Part shown: positions 54,823 through 63,839 of the stretch, one piece after another
Numbering within the stretch: the stretch's first letter is position 1
Layout: the number at the start of each line of letters is the position of its first letter
Assembly (NCBI RefSeq): GCF_021864535.1
Contig: NZ_JAKJIC010000001.1
Location: forward strand, 186,001 to 250,000
Direction: 5' to 3'
Source of the DNA: Oryzibacter oryziterrae
GTDB taxonomy: Bacteria > Pseudomonadota > Alphaproteobacteria > Rhizobiales > Pleomorphomonadaceae
DNA length: 64,000 bases
The notes under the pieces: generated by a model
What the model was told of the DNA's origin: nothing
What the model saw: the letters and a program-made list of their open reading frames with translations, nothing else
Databases searched by the model: none
Translations under genes and position numbers: made by a program

Positions 54823-56415
54823 TCACTCTGCAGCCAGGGCGCGCTTCAGTCGCCTCAGGATCACGCCTCGGGCCTTGGCGTCGGCGGCTTTGGCGAGTTC
54901 GGCGTGGATGTCGATGAGGAGGGACTGGACGTCGTTGTGCCAATCCATGCGGCCGGCGTGGACGGGGTCGATGCGCGGCGGCGGGGCGGTTTCGGAGATG
55001 TCGACGGCCTCAGAGCGGGTGAGGCGGAAGGCGCTGTCGAGGCGGGGTTGCAGGATCTTTTCGCGCGGCAGGAACTCGGCGAGGCGCTGGCGCAGGCCTT
55101 CGAGGGCGGGGTCTTCGCCGTGGATCATGAAGACGCCGGCGGCGACCGGCTGGCGCTTTTTCACCCAGGTTGCGAGCTCGGGGCCGTCGGCGTGGCCCGA
55201 GTAGAGGTCGAGCTTGCGGATGCGGGCGCGTACCTGGATGTCGTCGCCCTGGATGCGGACCTGCTGGGCGCCCTCGTCGAGCAGGCGGCCGAGGGTGCCG
55301 GCGGCCTGGTAGCCGACGAGGAGGACGGTGGCCTCCTCGCGCCAGAGCCAGTTGCGCAGGCGGTGCCGGATGCGGCCGGCCTCGCACATGCCGCTGGCGG
55401 CGATGACGATGTGGAAGCCGCGCTGGTTGTCGAGCGCCTTGGATTGCTCCAGCGTCTGGGTGAAGTGGACGTTGTGCGAGCGCATGGCGCGGCCGAGCAT
55501 CTCGCCATGCTCGAGATCCCAGGCGTGCTTCTGGAACACATGGCTGGCGCGGTCGGCCAGCGGGGAATCGATGAAGATGGGCGTGGCGGGCAGCTCGTCG
55601 CGGTCCATCAGCGAGACGAGGTCGGTGAGCAGCTCCTGGGTGCGTTCGACGGCGAAGGAGGGGATGAGCAGGACACCGCCGGGGTTGATGGCGGCCTTCA
55701 CCTCGGCGCGGAGCGAGCCGCGGCGGCGCTTGTCGTCGACCTCCTGCCGGTCTGTGTCGCCATAGGTGCTTTCGGTGATGATGTAATCGAGGGCGGCGGG
55801 GCCTTCGGGGTCGCGTTCCAGCAGCTTGTTGTCCGGGCCGATGTCGCCGGAGAACAGGAGCTTCAGCGGTTCGCCCTGCAGCCCGACCTGGAGTTCGATG
55901 GAAGCGGAGCCGAGCAGATGCCCGGCGTTCCACAGGCGGAAGCGGATGCCCGGTGCGGCCTCGAGCCAGGTTCCGAGCGGGACCGAGCGGAACAGGCGCA
56001 GGGCGGCGACCACATGGGTCTGATCGTAGATCGGCGTGACCTCGGCGCGGCCGCGGCGGCGGTTGCGATGGTTGAGGTTCTCGACCTCGAACTCCTGGAT
56101 ATGGGCGGAATCGGGCAGCATCACCGCGCAGAGGTCGGTGCTGGCGGAGGTGGTGAAGATGGGGCCGGTGAAGCCATCCTTGACCAGCTTGGGGATCAGG
56201 CCGGAATGGTCGATATGGGCGTGGGTGAGGATCAGGGCGTCGATGGCGCGGGGATCGAAGGGGAAGGGGCGGTAGTTGAGCTCCTTCTCGGTCTTGGAGC
56301 CCTGGAACATGCCGCAATCGATCAGCACCCGGTGGCCGGCGAGCTCGACCATGTGGCAGGAGCCGGTGACGCATTCGGCGGCACCGTGAAAGCGGAGGAT
56401 CGGCTGGTCGGTCAT
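54823..56415 (-). CDS. beta-CASP metallo-beta-lactamase RNA nuclease
   Basis: A 530-residue MBL/beta-CASP protein related to the CPSF73-like exonucleases. The zinc motif is LTHAHIDHSGLIPKLVKDGF. Further motifs are LWNAGHLLGSASIEL, LLFSGDIGPDNKLLERDP, YIITESTYGDTDRQ, VIAASGMCEAGRIRHRLRNW and LYSGHADGPELATWV (RMMBL part). It probably acts as a processing or degradative ribonuclease. The start is at one of two adjacent ATGs (56415 or 56418) behind AGGAG. About 50 extra C-terminal residues follow the usual RMMBL end. Confidence 0.92.
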   Translation of the reverse strand: MTDQPILRFHGAAECVTGSCHMVELAGHRVLIDCGMFQGSKTEKELNYRPFPFDPRAIDALILTHAHIDHSGLIPKLVKDGFTGPIFTTSASTDLCAVMLPDSAHIQEFEVENLNHRNRRRGRAEVTPIYDQTHVVAALRLFRSVPLGTWLEAAPGIRFRLWNAGHLLGSASIELQVGLQGEPLKLLFSGDIGPDNKLLERDPEGPAALDYIITESTYGDTDRQEVDDKRRRGSLRAEVKAAINPGGVLLIPSFAVERTQELLTDLVSLMDRDELPATPIFIDSPLADRASHVFQKHAWDLEHGEMLGRAMRSHNVHFTQTLEQSKALDNQRGFHIVIAASGMCEAGRIRHRLRNWLWREEATVLLVGYQAAGTLGRLLDEGAQQVRIQGDDIQVRARIRKLDLYSGHADGPELATWVKKRQPVAAGVFMIHGEDPALEGLRQRLAEFLPREKILQPRLDSAFRLTRSEAVDISETAPPPRIDPVHAGRMDWHNDVQSLLIDIHAELAKAADAKARGVILRRLKRALAAE

Positions 56416-56454
56416 CATTGTGCTCCTGACGTGGCCCTCGCGCTTATCAAGCAT

Positions 56455-56738
56455 GCGAGACCTTGCATTTCAATTGACGGCAGGCGGGATGCGGGGGCTT
56501 GCTGATGCGAGGCTCCGGGAGAGGTGGAGGCCGTACGAAGATATACGTGGAATGAACCTTTAATGTATCAGGATGTAACAATAGATTACAAAGGCGTACA
56601 TGGCATAAATTGAACGCTTTCTCGGCCGGCCTATATGCAAGTCATGGGCTGGGATGCGAAGTGCCGAAAATGAAATGATCGGCTTCCTTGATCCCGGTGG
56701 TGCCAAGACTGGCACCGATACTTGAGAAGGAGGCTATC
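56455..56738. other. AT-rich intergenic region between divergent genes
   Basis: 284 bp holding the promoters of the minus-strand nuclease and the plus-strand EF-hand gene. 56520-56620 is noticeably AT-rich. No gene, clear operator or RNA motif was seen. Confidence 0.4.
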
Positions 56739-57335
56739 ATGTCACTCAGCAAAACTTCCGTCGCCGTCATCGCCGTTGTCGCAACACTTGCGACGGTGGG
56801 TATCGGGCATGCGATCGCGCAACAGGGACCGGGCACCGGCTATGGCCTCGGCATCGGCCAGCTGATCGGCTGGGGACCGGGGAATGGTCAGGGCATGAAG
56901 GGCGGCCAGGGCATGATGGGCGGCCAAGGCATGATGGGCGGTCAGGGAATGGGCAAGGGCATGGGGCAGGGCGCGGCGATGAATGAACGCGGTCGCTTCA
57001 AGGACATCGACGCCAATCAGGACGGCATGCTGCAGCTCAGCGAGATGACCGACAATGCCGAAGGCGTGTTCGCCGCCATGGATGGCGACAGCAGCGGCGA
57101 CATCACCAGGGAAGAATACATGGCGCTCAGGCTCGGCCCGCAGGACGGCATCAATCCGTTGATGCAGAGCTACATGCAGAGCCAGAAGGAGGCGCGCTTT
57201 GCGCCGCTGGACAAGGACGGCAATGGCAAGGTGAGTCATGACGAGTTTGTCGGCGGCATGACGGCGCGCTTCACCGCGGCCGACGCCGACAACAGCGGCG
57301 CGCTGACGCGGCCGGAAATGCGCGCCATGCGTTGA
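56739..57335 (+). CDS. exported EF-hand protein with Gly/Met-rich linker
   Basis: A 198-residue protein. A signal peptide (SVAVIAVVATLATVGIGHAI, cleaved near AQQ) precedes a Gly/Met/Gln-rich stretch (residues about 45-85) made of short copies of GGQGMMGGQGM. Four EF-hand loops follow: DANQDGMLQLSEM, DGDSSGDITREEY, DKDGNGKVSHDEF and DADNSGALTRPEM. It is probably a periplasmic calcium binder; the Met-rich segment could bind copper, which is inference. A strong AGAAGGAGGC site precedes the ATG. Confidence 0.88.
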   Translation: MSLSKTSVAVIAVVATLATVGIGHAIAQQGPGTGYGLGIGQLIGWGPGNGQGMKGGQGMMGGQGMMGGQGMGKGMGQGAAMNERGRFKDIDANQDGMLQLSEMTDNAEGVFAAMDGDSSGDITREEYMALRLGPQDGINPLMQSYMQSQKEARFAPLDKDGNGKVSHDEFVGGMTARFTAADADNSGALTRPEMRAMR

Positions 57336-57350
57336 CCTCCCGGTCGGACG

Positions 57351-57395
57351 AAAATCGGCGGGACGGCCTTGAAAGAGGCGCGTTCCGCCGATTTG
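57351..57395 (+). terminator. terminator-like hairpin after the EF-hand gene
   Basis: AAATCGGCGGGA (57352-57363) pairs with TTCCGCCGATTT (57383-57394) over 12 bp with one G-U. The long loop (19 bases) and weak T-run make it imperfect. Confidence 0.55.
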
Positions 57396-57429
57396 CTATG
57401 GCGGTGATTCCGACTGCAAGGAGACCGAG

Positions 57430-58767
57430 ATGACCGGCTGGATCGACGCGGCGTTGCCTTATGCGAGGCTCTGGCTGGACTATCAGGTAGCGGCGACGCA
57501 ACTGCCCGGCTGCGCGGTGGCCGTGGTGCGCGAGGGCGAGGTGATCGGCAACTGGGCCTTCGGGCTGGCCGACCGCGAGAGTGGCGAGGCGATGACGACC
57601 GACCACCGCTTCCGTGTGGCGTCGCATTCCAAATGCTTCACGGCGACGGCCATTCTGAAGCTGCGCGAAGAGGGGCGGTTGCATCTCGACGACGCCGTGG
57701 GCGTGCATGTGCCAGGTCTTGCGCCGGACGTGGCGACGATGACGCTGGAGCAACTGCTGAGCCATGGCTCCGGCCTGCATCGGGACGGGCGGGACGCGTC
57801 CTTCTGGATCAGCGAGACGGCTTATCTCGACAAGGCGGGGCTCAGGGCTGAGTTGCAGGACGCGGCGACGCTGCCGACGGACAGCCGGTTCAAATATTCC
57901 AACATCGGCTTTTCGTTGCTGGGCGAAGTGATCGAAGCGATCACCGGCGAGAGCTATGGGCGCTGGGTGCAGCGGGAAATCGTGGAGCCGCTGGGGCTGA
58001 CGGCGATCGTGCCGGATCTGCCGCTGGCGGACGGTACGCCGATGGCGGTGGGCTATAGTTCGGCGATGCCGGCGGGACGCAAGCCGCTCGACGCGCGCAT
58101 GTCGACACGGGCGATGGCGTCCGCGACGGGCTTTATCAGCACGGCGGCAGATCTGGCGCGCTTCTTCGGGGCGCTGGCGCCGGAGGCCGAGCGGAGCGTG
58201 CTGTTGCCGGCGAGTCGCCGGGACATGATCCGTGCCCGCTGGATGATGCCCGAGCTTGGCGCCGGGCGCGGCTATGGCCTCGGCGTGGTGCTGTCGCAGG
58301 TGGCCGGCCAGGCGGCCTTCGGCCATTCGGGCGGTTTTCAGGGCTTCATCACCCGGACGATCTCAGTACCGGCGTGGAAGCTGACGGTGTCGGTGCTGAC
58401 CAATGCCATCGACGGACCGGCCGCCCCGCTGGCGGAAGGCTTGCTCGGGATCTTCGCCAAGTTTCAGGAATGGGGACCGCCGGAGCCGGAGGTCGCGGAC
58501 TGGTATGGACGCTGGTGGTCGCTGTGGGGCGCGCAGGATCTGGTGCCCATGGGCAACCGGGTGCTGGTGGCCGATCCTGCCGGCTTCGAACCTTTTGCGC
58601 TGGCGGCAGAGCTGGAGATCCATGACGCGACGTCGGGACGGGTCGCCAAGGCTGCGCCTTACGACAATCACGGGGAACCCGTGGCACGCCAGTTGGGTGC
58701 GGACGGCAAGGCGAGCCTGTTGCGGCTGGGAGGCATGACGCTGAAGCCGCAATCGCCGCTTCTGTGA
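57430..58767 (+). CDS. serine hydrolase (beta-lactamase class C / D-aminopeptidase family)
   Basis: A 445-residue penicillin-binding-protein-fold hydrolase. The catalytic SxxK is S65-H-S-K68 in FRVASHSKCFTATAILKL. The YxN motif is in FKYSNIGFSLLGEVIEAITG, and the third motif region is AAFGHSGGFQGFITR. No signal peptide is seen, so it may be cytoplasmic, like some esterases and D-aminopeptidases of this fold. A C-terminal domain of about 100 residues (EVADWYGRWWSLWGAQ) follows the hydrolase core. Substrate unknown. Confidence 0.88.
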   Translation: MTGWIDAALPYARLWLDYQVAATQLPGCAVAVVREGEVIGNWAFGLADRESGEAMTTDHRFRVASHSKCFTATAILKLREEGRLHLDDAVGVHVPGLAPDVATMTLEQLLSHGSGLHRDGRDASFWISETAYLDKAGLRAELQDAATLPTDSRFKYSNIGFSLLGEVIEAITGESYGRWVQREIVEPLGLTAIVPDLPLADGTPMAVGYSSAMPAGRKPLDARMSTRAMASATGFISTAADLARFFGALAPEAERSVLLPASRRDMIRARWMMPELGAGRGYGLGVVLSQVAGQAAFGHSGGFQGFITRTISVPAWKLTVSVLTNAIDGPAAPLAEGLLGIFAKFQEWGPPEPEVADWYGRWWSLWGAQDLVPMGNRVLVADPAGFEPFALAAELEIHDATSGRVAKAAPYDNHGEPVARQLGADGKASLLRLGGMTLKPQSPLL

Positions 58768-58787
58768 CGGGCGACCACTGGCGGCAG

Positions 58788-60206
58788 TCAACCAGTGTCG
58801 CCACCTTCGCGGCAGAGGTCGCCCAGGCGGTCGATGGCGCGGAGGAGGCGGGGCGTGATCTCGTTGGCGGCGTTGAGGCGGATGTGGTGGCGGTAGCCGT
58901 TGCCGGGCGAGAAGATGACGCCGGGGCTGACGGTGATGCCCTCGGCCAGCGCCCGGGTGTGCAGGGCCAGCGTGTCGACGGTGGGCGGCAGTTCGATCCA
59001 GAGCAGATAGCCGACGGGCGGCAGCGAAAAGCGCGTGCCCTCAGGAAAGCGCTCGGCGACGCGGTTGGCGATGGCGCGCAGGCTGAGGCGGATCCGCTCC
59101 TTCAGCCGCCGCAGGTGGCGATCATAATCGCCGGAGGCGAGATAGGCGGCCAGCGCGGCTTCGACGACGGGCATGCCGGCGAGGCTTTCCTCAAGGCGCA
59201 GCTGCAGGATGGTCTGGTGATAGCGGCCGCCGGCAATCCAGCCGATGCGCCAGCCGGGCGCCAGCGTTTTCGACGGCGAGCCGCAGTAGATGACGGAGCC
59301 GTCGGGATCGAGGGCCTTGGCGGCGGGCAAGCGCTGGCCATCGCCGGAGAGGTCGCCATAGGCGTCGTCCTCGATCAGTGGAATGCGATGGCGGACGCAG
59401 AGCGTGACGAGGGCCTGCCGCGCCTCGGCGGGCATGCAAGCACCGAGGGGATTCTGCACGGACGGAGACGCGACCACGGCGGCGGGCCGGTGGCGCTCAA
59501 TGGCGTCGGCGAGGGCGTCTGGCAACAGGCCGGTTTCGGGATCGGTGGGGATTTCGAGCGCACGCAGGCCGAGGCTTTCCAGGAGCATCAGCAGGCCGAA
59601 ATAGGCCGGCGATTCCACGGCGACGATGTCGCCGGCGCGGCAGGTTGCCCGCAAGGCGAGGCGCAGGGCCTGGGTGGTGCCGTCGGTGACGGCAATCTCG
59701 TCGGCGTTGAAATGGGCGCCCCAGCCGGCGGCTCGCCGGGCCAGCTGCTGGCGCAGATCGAGCCGGCCGGGCGGCGGTGAATAGGTCTGCGATTGCGGGC
59801 CGAGCCGGCGTGCGGTGGCGGCCAGGGTGCGGTCAAGGTCCACCGTGGGCAACCATGCGGGGTCAGGCAAGGCCGCGCCAAGTGGAATGGAAGCGCCGCC
59901 GAAGCCGCCATAGATGGAGCGGGCGAGGGCCGCCATGGTGACCGGCTGCGGGGCACTGGGCGGGCGCGAGGCGGCGGGCGGAACGGGATCGAGGCTGCGA
60001 ACGAAGAAGCCGGAGCGTTCGCGCGCGACAATCAGGCCATCCGCTTCGAGTTGACGAAGAGCCTCCATGGCGGTGGGCAGGCTGACGGCTTCGCGCGTGG
60101 CGAGCTTGCGCACGGAGATGACGCGGTCGCCGGGCCGCAGGGCGCCGGAGACAATGGACTGCTGCAAGGTGGCGGCGATGGCGCGGTAGCGAGCGAGGTC
60201 GGTCAT
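58788..60206 (-). CDS. MocR-type GntR regulator / aminotransferase-like protein
   Basis: A 472-residue fusion of an N-terminal GntR winged helix (RPGDRVISVRKLATREAVSL, PTAMEALRQLEADGLIVARE) with a fold-type I PLP aminotransferase domain. The PLP lysine lies in VIYCGSPSKTLAPGWRIGWI, and IPLIEDDAYGDLSGDG supplies the Asp that contacts the pyridine ring. MocR proteins usually regulate, using PLP as a ligand, rather than catalyse transamination. The start at 60206 (MTDLARYRAIAATL) is chosen. The nearest divergent gene is arylamine N-acetyltransferase, a likely target. Confidence 0.92.
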   Translation of the reverse strand: MTDLARYRAIAATLQQSIVSGALRPGDRVISVRKLATREAVSLPTAMEALRQLEADGLIVARERSGFFVRSLDPVPPAASRPPSAPQPVTMAALARSIYGGFGGASIPLGAALPDPAWLPTVDLDRTLAATARRLGPQSQTYSPPPGRLDLRQQLARRAAGWGAHFNADEIAVTDGTTQALRLALRATCRAGDIVAVESPAYFGLLMLLESLGLRALEIPTDPETGLLPDALADAIERHRPAAVVASPSVQNPLGACMPAEARQALVTLCVRHRIPLIEDDAYGDLSGDGQRLPAAKALDPDGSVIYCGSPSKTLAPGWRIGWIAGGRYHQTILQLRLEESLAGMPVVEAALAAYLASGDYDRHLRRLKERIRLSLRAIANRVAERFPEGTRFSLPPVGYLLWIELPPTVDTLALHTRALAEGITVSPGVIFSPGNGYRHHIRLNAANEITPRLLRAIDRLGDLCREGGDTG

Positions 60207-60300
60207 CTGTACAGGGGGATTTTGCGTCTGTCTGGTTCTACAGATGGGGCACAAGTCGGGCTATTGCGTCAAGCGCCAACTGTGGATGGGAGACAAGATC

Positions 60301-61080
60301 ATGCAGGCACAGGCGTTTACGCTGGAGCGATATCTGAAGCGGGTCGGGCTCGACGCAGCTCCGCCGGTGACGGTCGACGGGCTGACGCAGCTGATGCGGG
60401 CCCAGCTCAAGACGGTGACCTTCGAAAATCTGGACGTGCAAGCGGGCAAGGGCGTGTCGCTCGACCCCGAGGCGATCGCCACCAAGATCCTCAATCATCG
60501 GCGCGGTGGCTATTGCTATGAAGTGAATGGGCTTTTCTCCATGGCGCTGACAGCGCTGGGCATCGGCTATCGCTTCGTGGCGGCGCGGCCGATGTTCTAT
60601 CCGATGCGGCGGCCGCGCACGCATATGGCGCTGGTGGCGACGGTGGAGGGGCGGGATTTTCTCAGCGATCTCGGCTTCGGCAACTACGGCCTGCGCGCGC
60701 CGATCGCGCTGGACAGCCTGGGCGGCGAGGTGGTGCAGGATGGCGATCGCTTCCGGCTGACGCGCGGCGATGACGGTTTCCTGACGCTGGCGGCCTGGGC
60801 GAACGGCACCTGGGTGAACCAATATGCCTTCGATCTGTCGCCGCAGGAGTGGATCGATTTTGCGCCGGCCAACTACCTCAACTCGACGCATCCGGACACG
60901 ATCTTCGTGCAGAAGCTGGTGGCGATCCGCCAGCATGCGGGTGGGCGCTACACGCTGTTCGGCAGCGAGTTGACGGTGCTGGACCGCGGCGAGACCACCA
61001 GGCGCGAGATTGCGCCTGGCGAACGAGCCGGAGTGCTGCGCGATCTGTTCGATCTGGACGTGCCGGCGGCGCTTTGCTGA
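60301..61080 (+). CDS. nat: arylamine N-acetyltransferase
   Basis: A 259-residue NAT-family enzyme. The Cys-His-Asp triad is recognisable: C72 in HRRGGYCYEVNGLFSMAL, His in RRPRTHMALVATVEG and Asp in FLSDLGFGNYGLRAP. It transfers acetyl or similar acyl groups from CoA to arylamines or hydrazines. The start at 60301 (MQAQAFTLERYLKRVGL) fits the family. The gene is divergent from the MocR regulator and its stop touches that of the convergent methyltransferase. Confidence 0.93.
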   Translation: MQAQAFTLERYLKRVGLDAAPPVTVDGLTQLMRAQLKTVTFENLDVQAGKGVSLDPEAIATKILNHRRGGYCYEVNGLFSMALTALGIGYRFVAARPMFYPMRRPRTHMALVATVEGRDFLSDLGFGNYGLRAPIALDSLGGEVVQDGDRFRLTRGDDGFLTLAAWANGTWVNQYAFDLSPQEWIDFAPANYLNSTHPDTIFVQKLVAIRQHAGGRYTLFGSELTVLDRGETTRREIAPGERAGVLRDLFDLDVPAALC

Positions 61081-61746
61081 TCAGAGAACCAGGGCCATGG
61101 CAAAGCCGTCCCATCCCTTGGCGCCGACGGTCTGCAAGGCCGTGGCACTGAGGCGGGGATTGGCGGCGATGTCATCGAAGAAGCGCCGGATGCCCTGGAC
61201 GCGGGCGTCCGGATAGTCGGGGTCGACGACGGCGCCGTCGCGCACCACATTGTCGCCGATGATCAGGCTGCCGGGGCGGGTGAGGCGCAAGGCCCATTCC
61301 AGATAGGCGGGATTGTTGGGCTTGTCGGCGTCGATGAAGACGAGGTCGAAGGGGCCGAGCGCTTCGGCTTCGATGGCGGGCAAGTGATCGAGTGCCGGGC
61401 CGACGCGCAGGTCGATCAGATGGGTAAGGCCGGCGCGGGCGATGTTGCCGCGAGCGACCTCAGCATGGCGTGGCTCGGCTTCGAGGGTCACGAGGCGACC
61501 GCCATCTGGCAAGGCGCGGGCGAGCCAAATGGTGCTGTAGCCACCCAAGGTGCCGATCTCGAGGATGCGGCGCGCGCCGATGGCGAGGGCGAGCAACTGC
61601 AGGAACTTGCCCTGTGGCGGCGAGACATCGTGGGCGGGCAGGCCGGCCTTTTGATTGGCGCTCAGCGCGGCGTCCAGAGCGGCATCAGCGGGGATGAGCT
61701 GATCGGTGATGTAGGTGTCGACTGCCGTCCAGTGTTTGCCGTTCAT
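61081..61746 (-). CDS. class I SAM-dependent O-methyltransferase
   Basis: A 221-residue CCoAOMT-like (methyltransferase family 3) enzyme. SAM motif I is ILEIGTLGGYSTIWLARAL, followed by RLVTLEAEPRHAEVARGN, and the metal/post-I motif is FDLVFIDADKPNNPAYLEW. Similar enzymes methylate catechols or caffeoyl-CoA with Mg2+. The start at 61746 (MNGKHWTAVDTYITDQL) has an AGGAGG site upstream. Confidence 0.92.
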   Translation of the reverse strand: MNGKHWTAVDTYITDQLIPADAALDAALSANQKAGLPAHDVSPPQGKFLQLLALAIGARRILEIGTLGGYSTIWLARALPDGGRLVTLEAEPRHAEVARGNIARAGLTHLIDLRVGPALDHLPAIEAEALGPFDLVFIDADKPNNPAYLEWALRLTRPGSLIIGDNVVRDGAVVDPDYPDARVQGIRRFFDDIAANPRLSATALQTVGAKGWDGFAMALVL

Positions 61747-61830
61747 CGTGCGCCTCCTCTTGCGGACGGTTCCATGATGGCTGGCAAATGTGACGTTCGT
61801 TCGTTGTTGCCGATGACGGCCCGATAGACG

Positions 61831-61866
61831 AAAGGCCCGGCATCGCCTCTGCGACACCGGGCCTTT
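61831..61866 (-). terminator. terminator after the Flp pilin gene
   Basis: AAAGGCCCGG (61831-61840) and CCGGGCCTTT (61857-61866) pair perfectly over 10 bp. On the minus strand the stem ends in CCTTTCGTC. It lies 26 bp downstream of the pilin stop. Confidence 0.75.
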
Positions 61867-61891
61867 CAGGAAGAGTGGCGTGATCCAAGTA

Positions 61892-62056
61892 TCAGCGCAG
61901 CTTGTTCTTCACGTTGGTGAAGGTATTGGCGATACCCGAGCCAAGGCTGGTGGCGGCGGTGATGATGGCGACGGCGATCAGCGACGCGATGAGGCCGTAT
62001 TCGATTGCGGTGGCGCCGGCTTCATCATTGGCAAAACGGATGGCAAGAGCTTTCAT
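61892..62056 (-). CDS. Flp/Fap pilin component
   Basis: A 54-residue protein encoded on the minus strand, starting MKALAIRFANDEAGATAIEY and continuing GLIASLIAVAIITAATSLGS. This is the Flp type IVb prepilin: a short basic leader, the G/ATAIEY prepilin-peptidase site and one hydrophobic helix, ending NTFTNVKNKLR. It would form Flp pili made by the Tad machinery, whose genes are outside the window. A terminator follows and an AT-rich promoter region precedes it. Confidence 0.92.
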   Translation of the reverse strand: MKALAIRFANDEAGATAIEYGLIASLIAVAIITAATSLGSGIANTFTNVKNKLR

Positions 62057-62373
62057 GTCAATCTTCCTATGGGGTTGGTGCTATACATTTGCTTCGGTCC
62101 TGTAACTTGCAATGTAGGCGACAACTCTCAGTATGATCTTAATGTGTAGCGGACAAATGTGTTAAATTGCATAAACTCTGAAGCAAATGCGCCTCATGTT
62201 TGATCGAACATTAATATGCATGAGACCAGGCAGTTGATTTTTCCTTGTTATATATTGGAAGCGGCAAGTATCATTCGTTGTTATGGTGCAACTACAGGCA
62301 ATATTGTGTAACTTATTTGCAATAAGGGCGCTCCAGCGCAATGGCGATGGAGCGCCCAACTTGTCCTTGAAGG
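62057..62373. other. AT-rich promoter region before the Flp pilin gene
   Basis: 317 bp without a gene, clearly AT-richer than its surroundings between about 62090 and 62330. It presumably carries the pilin promoter on the minus strand and ends in the trmFO terminator. Confidence 0.5.
62326..62357 (-). terminator. terminator after trmFO
   Basis: GGGCGCTCCA (62326-62335) and TGGAGCGCCC (62348-62357) pair perfectly over 10 bp, followed on the minus strand by TTATTG. It lies 17 bp downstream of the trmFO stop. Confidence 0.75.
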
Positions 62374-63765
62374 TCAGGCCAGCCAGGTGGCGAGATCGTC
62401 GAGCGCGCGCTGGCAGATGGCCTGACGCTTGGCGATGGTTTTCTCGTTGCCGCGCAGGCGCTTGCCGGGCTCCTTGGGGACTTCCACGGCGGGGAAAAGG
62501 CCGAAGTTGACGTTCATCGGCTGGAAGGAACGGGGGCCGGAGCCCTCTTCGGCGGAGAGGTGGCCGCCGGTGATGTGGCCGAGCAGCGCGCCGAAGGCGG
62601 TTGTGGGTGGCGGCAGGCTGACGTCCTGTCCGAGACGCTCGGCAGCGGCGAAGCGTCCGGCGAGCAGGCCGATGGAGGCCGATTCCACATAGCCCTCGCA
62701 GCCAGTCACCTGGCCGGCAAAGCGCAGGCGCGGGGCGGCCTTGAGGCGCAAGGTGGCATCCAGCAGACGCGGGCTGTCGAGATAGGTGTTGCGGTGCAGG
62801 CCGCCGAGGCGGGCGAACTCCGCCTTCTCGAGGCCGGGAATCATGCGGAAGATGCCGGTCTGCACGCCGTATTTCAGCTTGGTCTGGAAACCGACCATGT
62901 TGTAGAGCGTGCCGAGCGCGTTGTCCTGGCGCAGCTGGACGATGGCGTGCGCCTTCACCGTCGGGTTATGCGGATTGGTGAGGCCGACGGGCTTCATCGG
63001 GCCATGGCGCAGGGTCTCGCGGCCGCGTTCGGCCATCACCTCGATCGGCAGGCAGCCGTCGAAATAAGGAGTCTTCTCGAACTCCTTGAACTCGGTCTTC
63101 TCGCCGGCGATCAGGGCGTCGACGAAGGCTTCATACTGGTCGCGGTCGAGCGGGCAGTTGATGTAGTCGGCGCCGGTACCGCCGGGGCCGGTCTTGTCGT
63201 AGCGCGACTGGAACCAGGCCTTGTCCATGTCGATCGTGTCGAAGTGGACGATGGGGGCGATGGCGTCGAAGAAGGCGAGCGACTGGGCGCCGGTCAGCTC
63301 GCGGATGGCCTGGGCGAGCGGCTCTGAGGTGAGCGGACCGGTGGCGACGATGACGTTGCCCCACTCCTCCGGCGGCAAGCCGGCGATTTCACCGGTCTCG
63401 ACGGTGATCAGCGGATGCGACCGGATGGCCTCGGTGACGGCGGCGGCAAAGCCTTCGCGGTCGACGGCAAGTGCGCCGCCGGCGGGAACCTGGTGCTTGC
63501 CGGCGCAAGACATGATCAGCGAGCCGGCGCGACGCATTTCCTCATGCATCAGGCCGACGGCGTTGTTCATGTGATCGTCGGAGCGGAAGGAGTTGGAGCA
63601 GACGAGCTCGGCGAGCTGGTCGGACTGGTGCGCCTCGGTGCGTCGCACGGGGCGCATCTCGTGCAGGACGACGGGGATGCCGCGGGAAGCGATCTGCCAG
63701 GCGGCTTCAGAGCCGGCAAGGCCACCGCCGATGACGTGAATGGGGGAAGAGGAATTTTCAGACAT
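62374..63765 (-). CDS. trmFO: tRNA (uracil-54-C5)-methyltransferase, folate-dependent
   Basis: A 463-residue flavoprotein. The dinucleotide-binding site is [20 protein letters not shown]. Further TrmFO segments are [29 protein letters not shown] and [17 protein letters not shown]. It methylates U54 of tRNA using methylenetetrahydrofolate and FADH2. The start at 63765 ([15 protein letters not shown]) places the flavin site close to the N-terminus, as usual. Confidence 0.96.
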   Translation of the reverse strand: MSENSSSPIHVIGGGLAGSEAAWQIASRGIPVVLHEMRPVRRTEAHQSDQLAELVCSNSFRSDDHMNNAVGLMHEEMRRAGSLIMSCAGKHQVPAGGALAVDREGFAAAVTEAIRSHPLITVETGEIAGLPPEEWGNVIVATGPLTSEPLAQAIRELTGAQSLAFFDAIAPIVHFDTIDMDKAWFQSRYDKTGPGGTGADYINCPLDRDQYEAFVDALIAGEKTEFKEFEKTPYFDGCLPIEVMAERGRETLRHGPMKPVGLTNPHNPTVKAHAIVQLRQDNALGTLYNMVGFQTKLKYGVQTGIFRMIPGLEKAEFARLGGLHRNTYLDSPRLLDATLRLKAAPRLRFAGQVTGCEGYVESASIGLLAGRFAAAERLGQDVSLPPPTTAFGALLGHITGGHLSAEEGSGPRSFQPMNVNFGLFPAVEVPKEPGKRLRGNEKTIAKRQAICQRALDDLATWLA

Positions 63766-63839
63766 GCCGATGCTGTAATCGGCGCGCGGACTTTGGGCAA
63801 GGGAGAAGCGGGTTTGCCTTTGGTTTCGCCCGCGACGGG

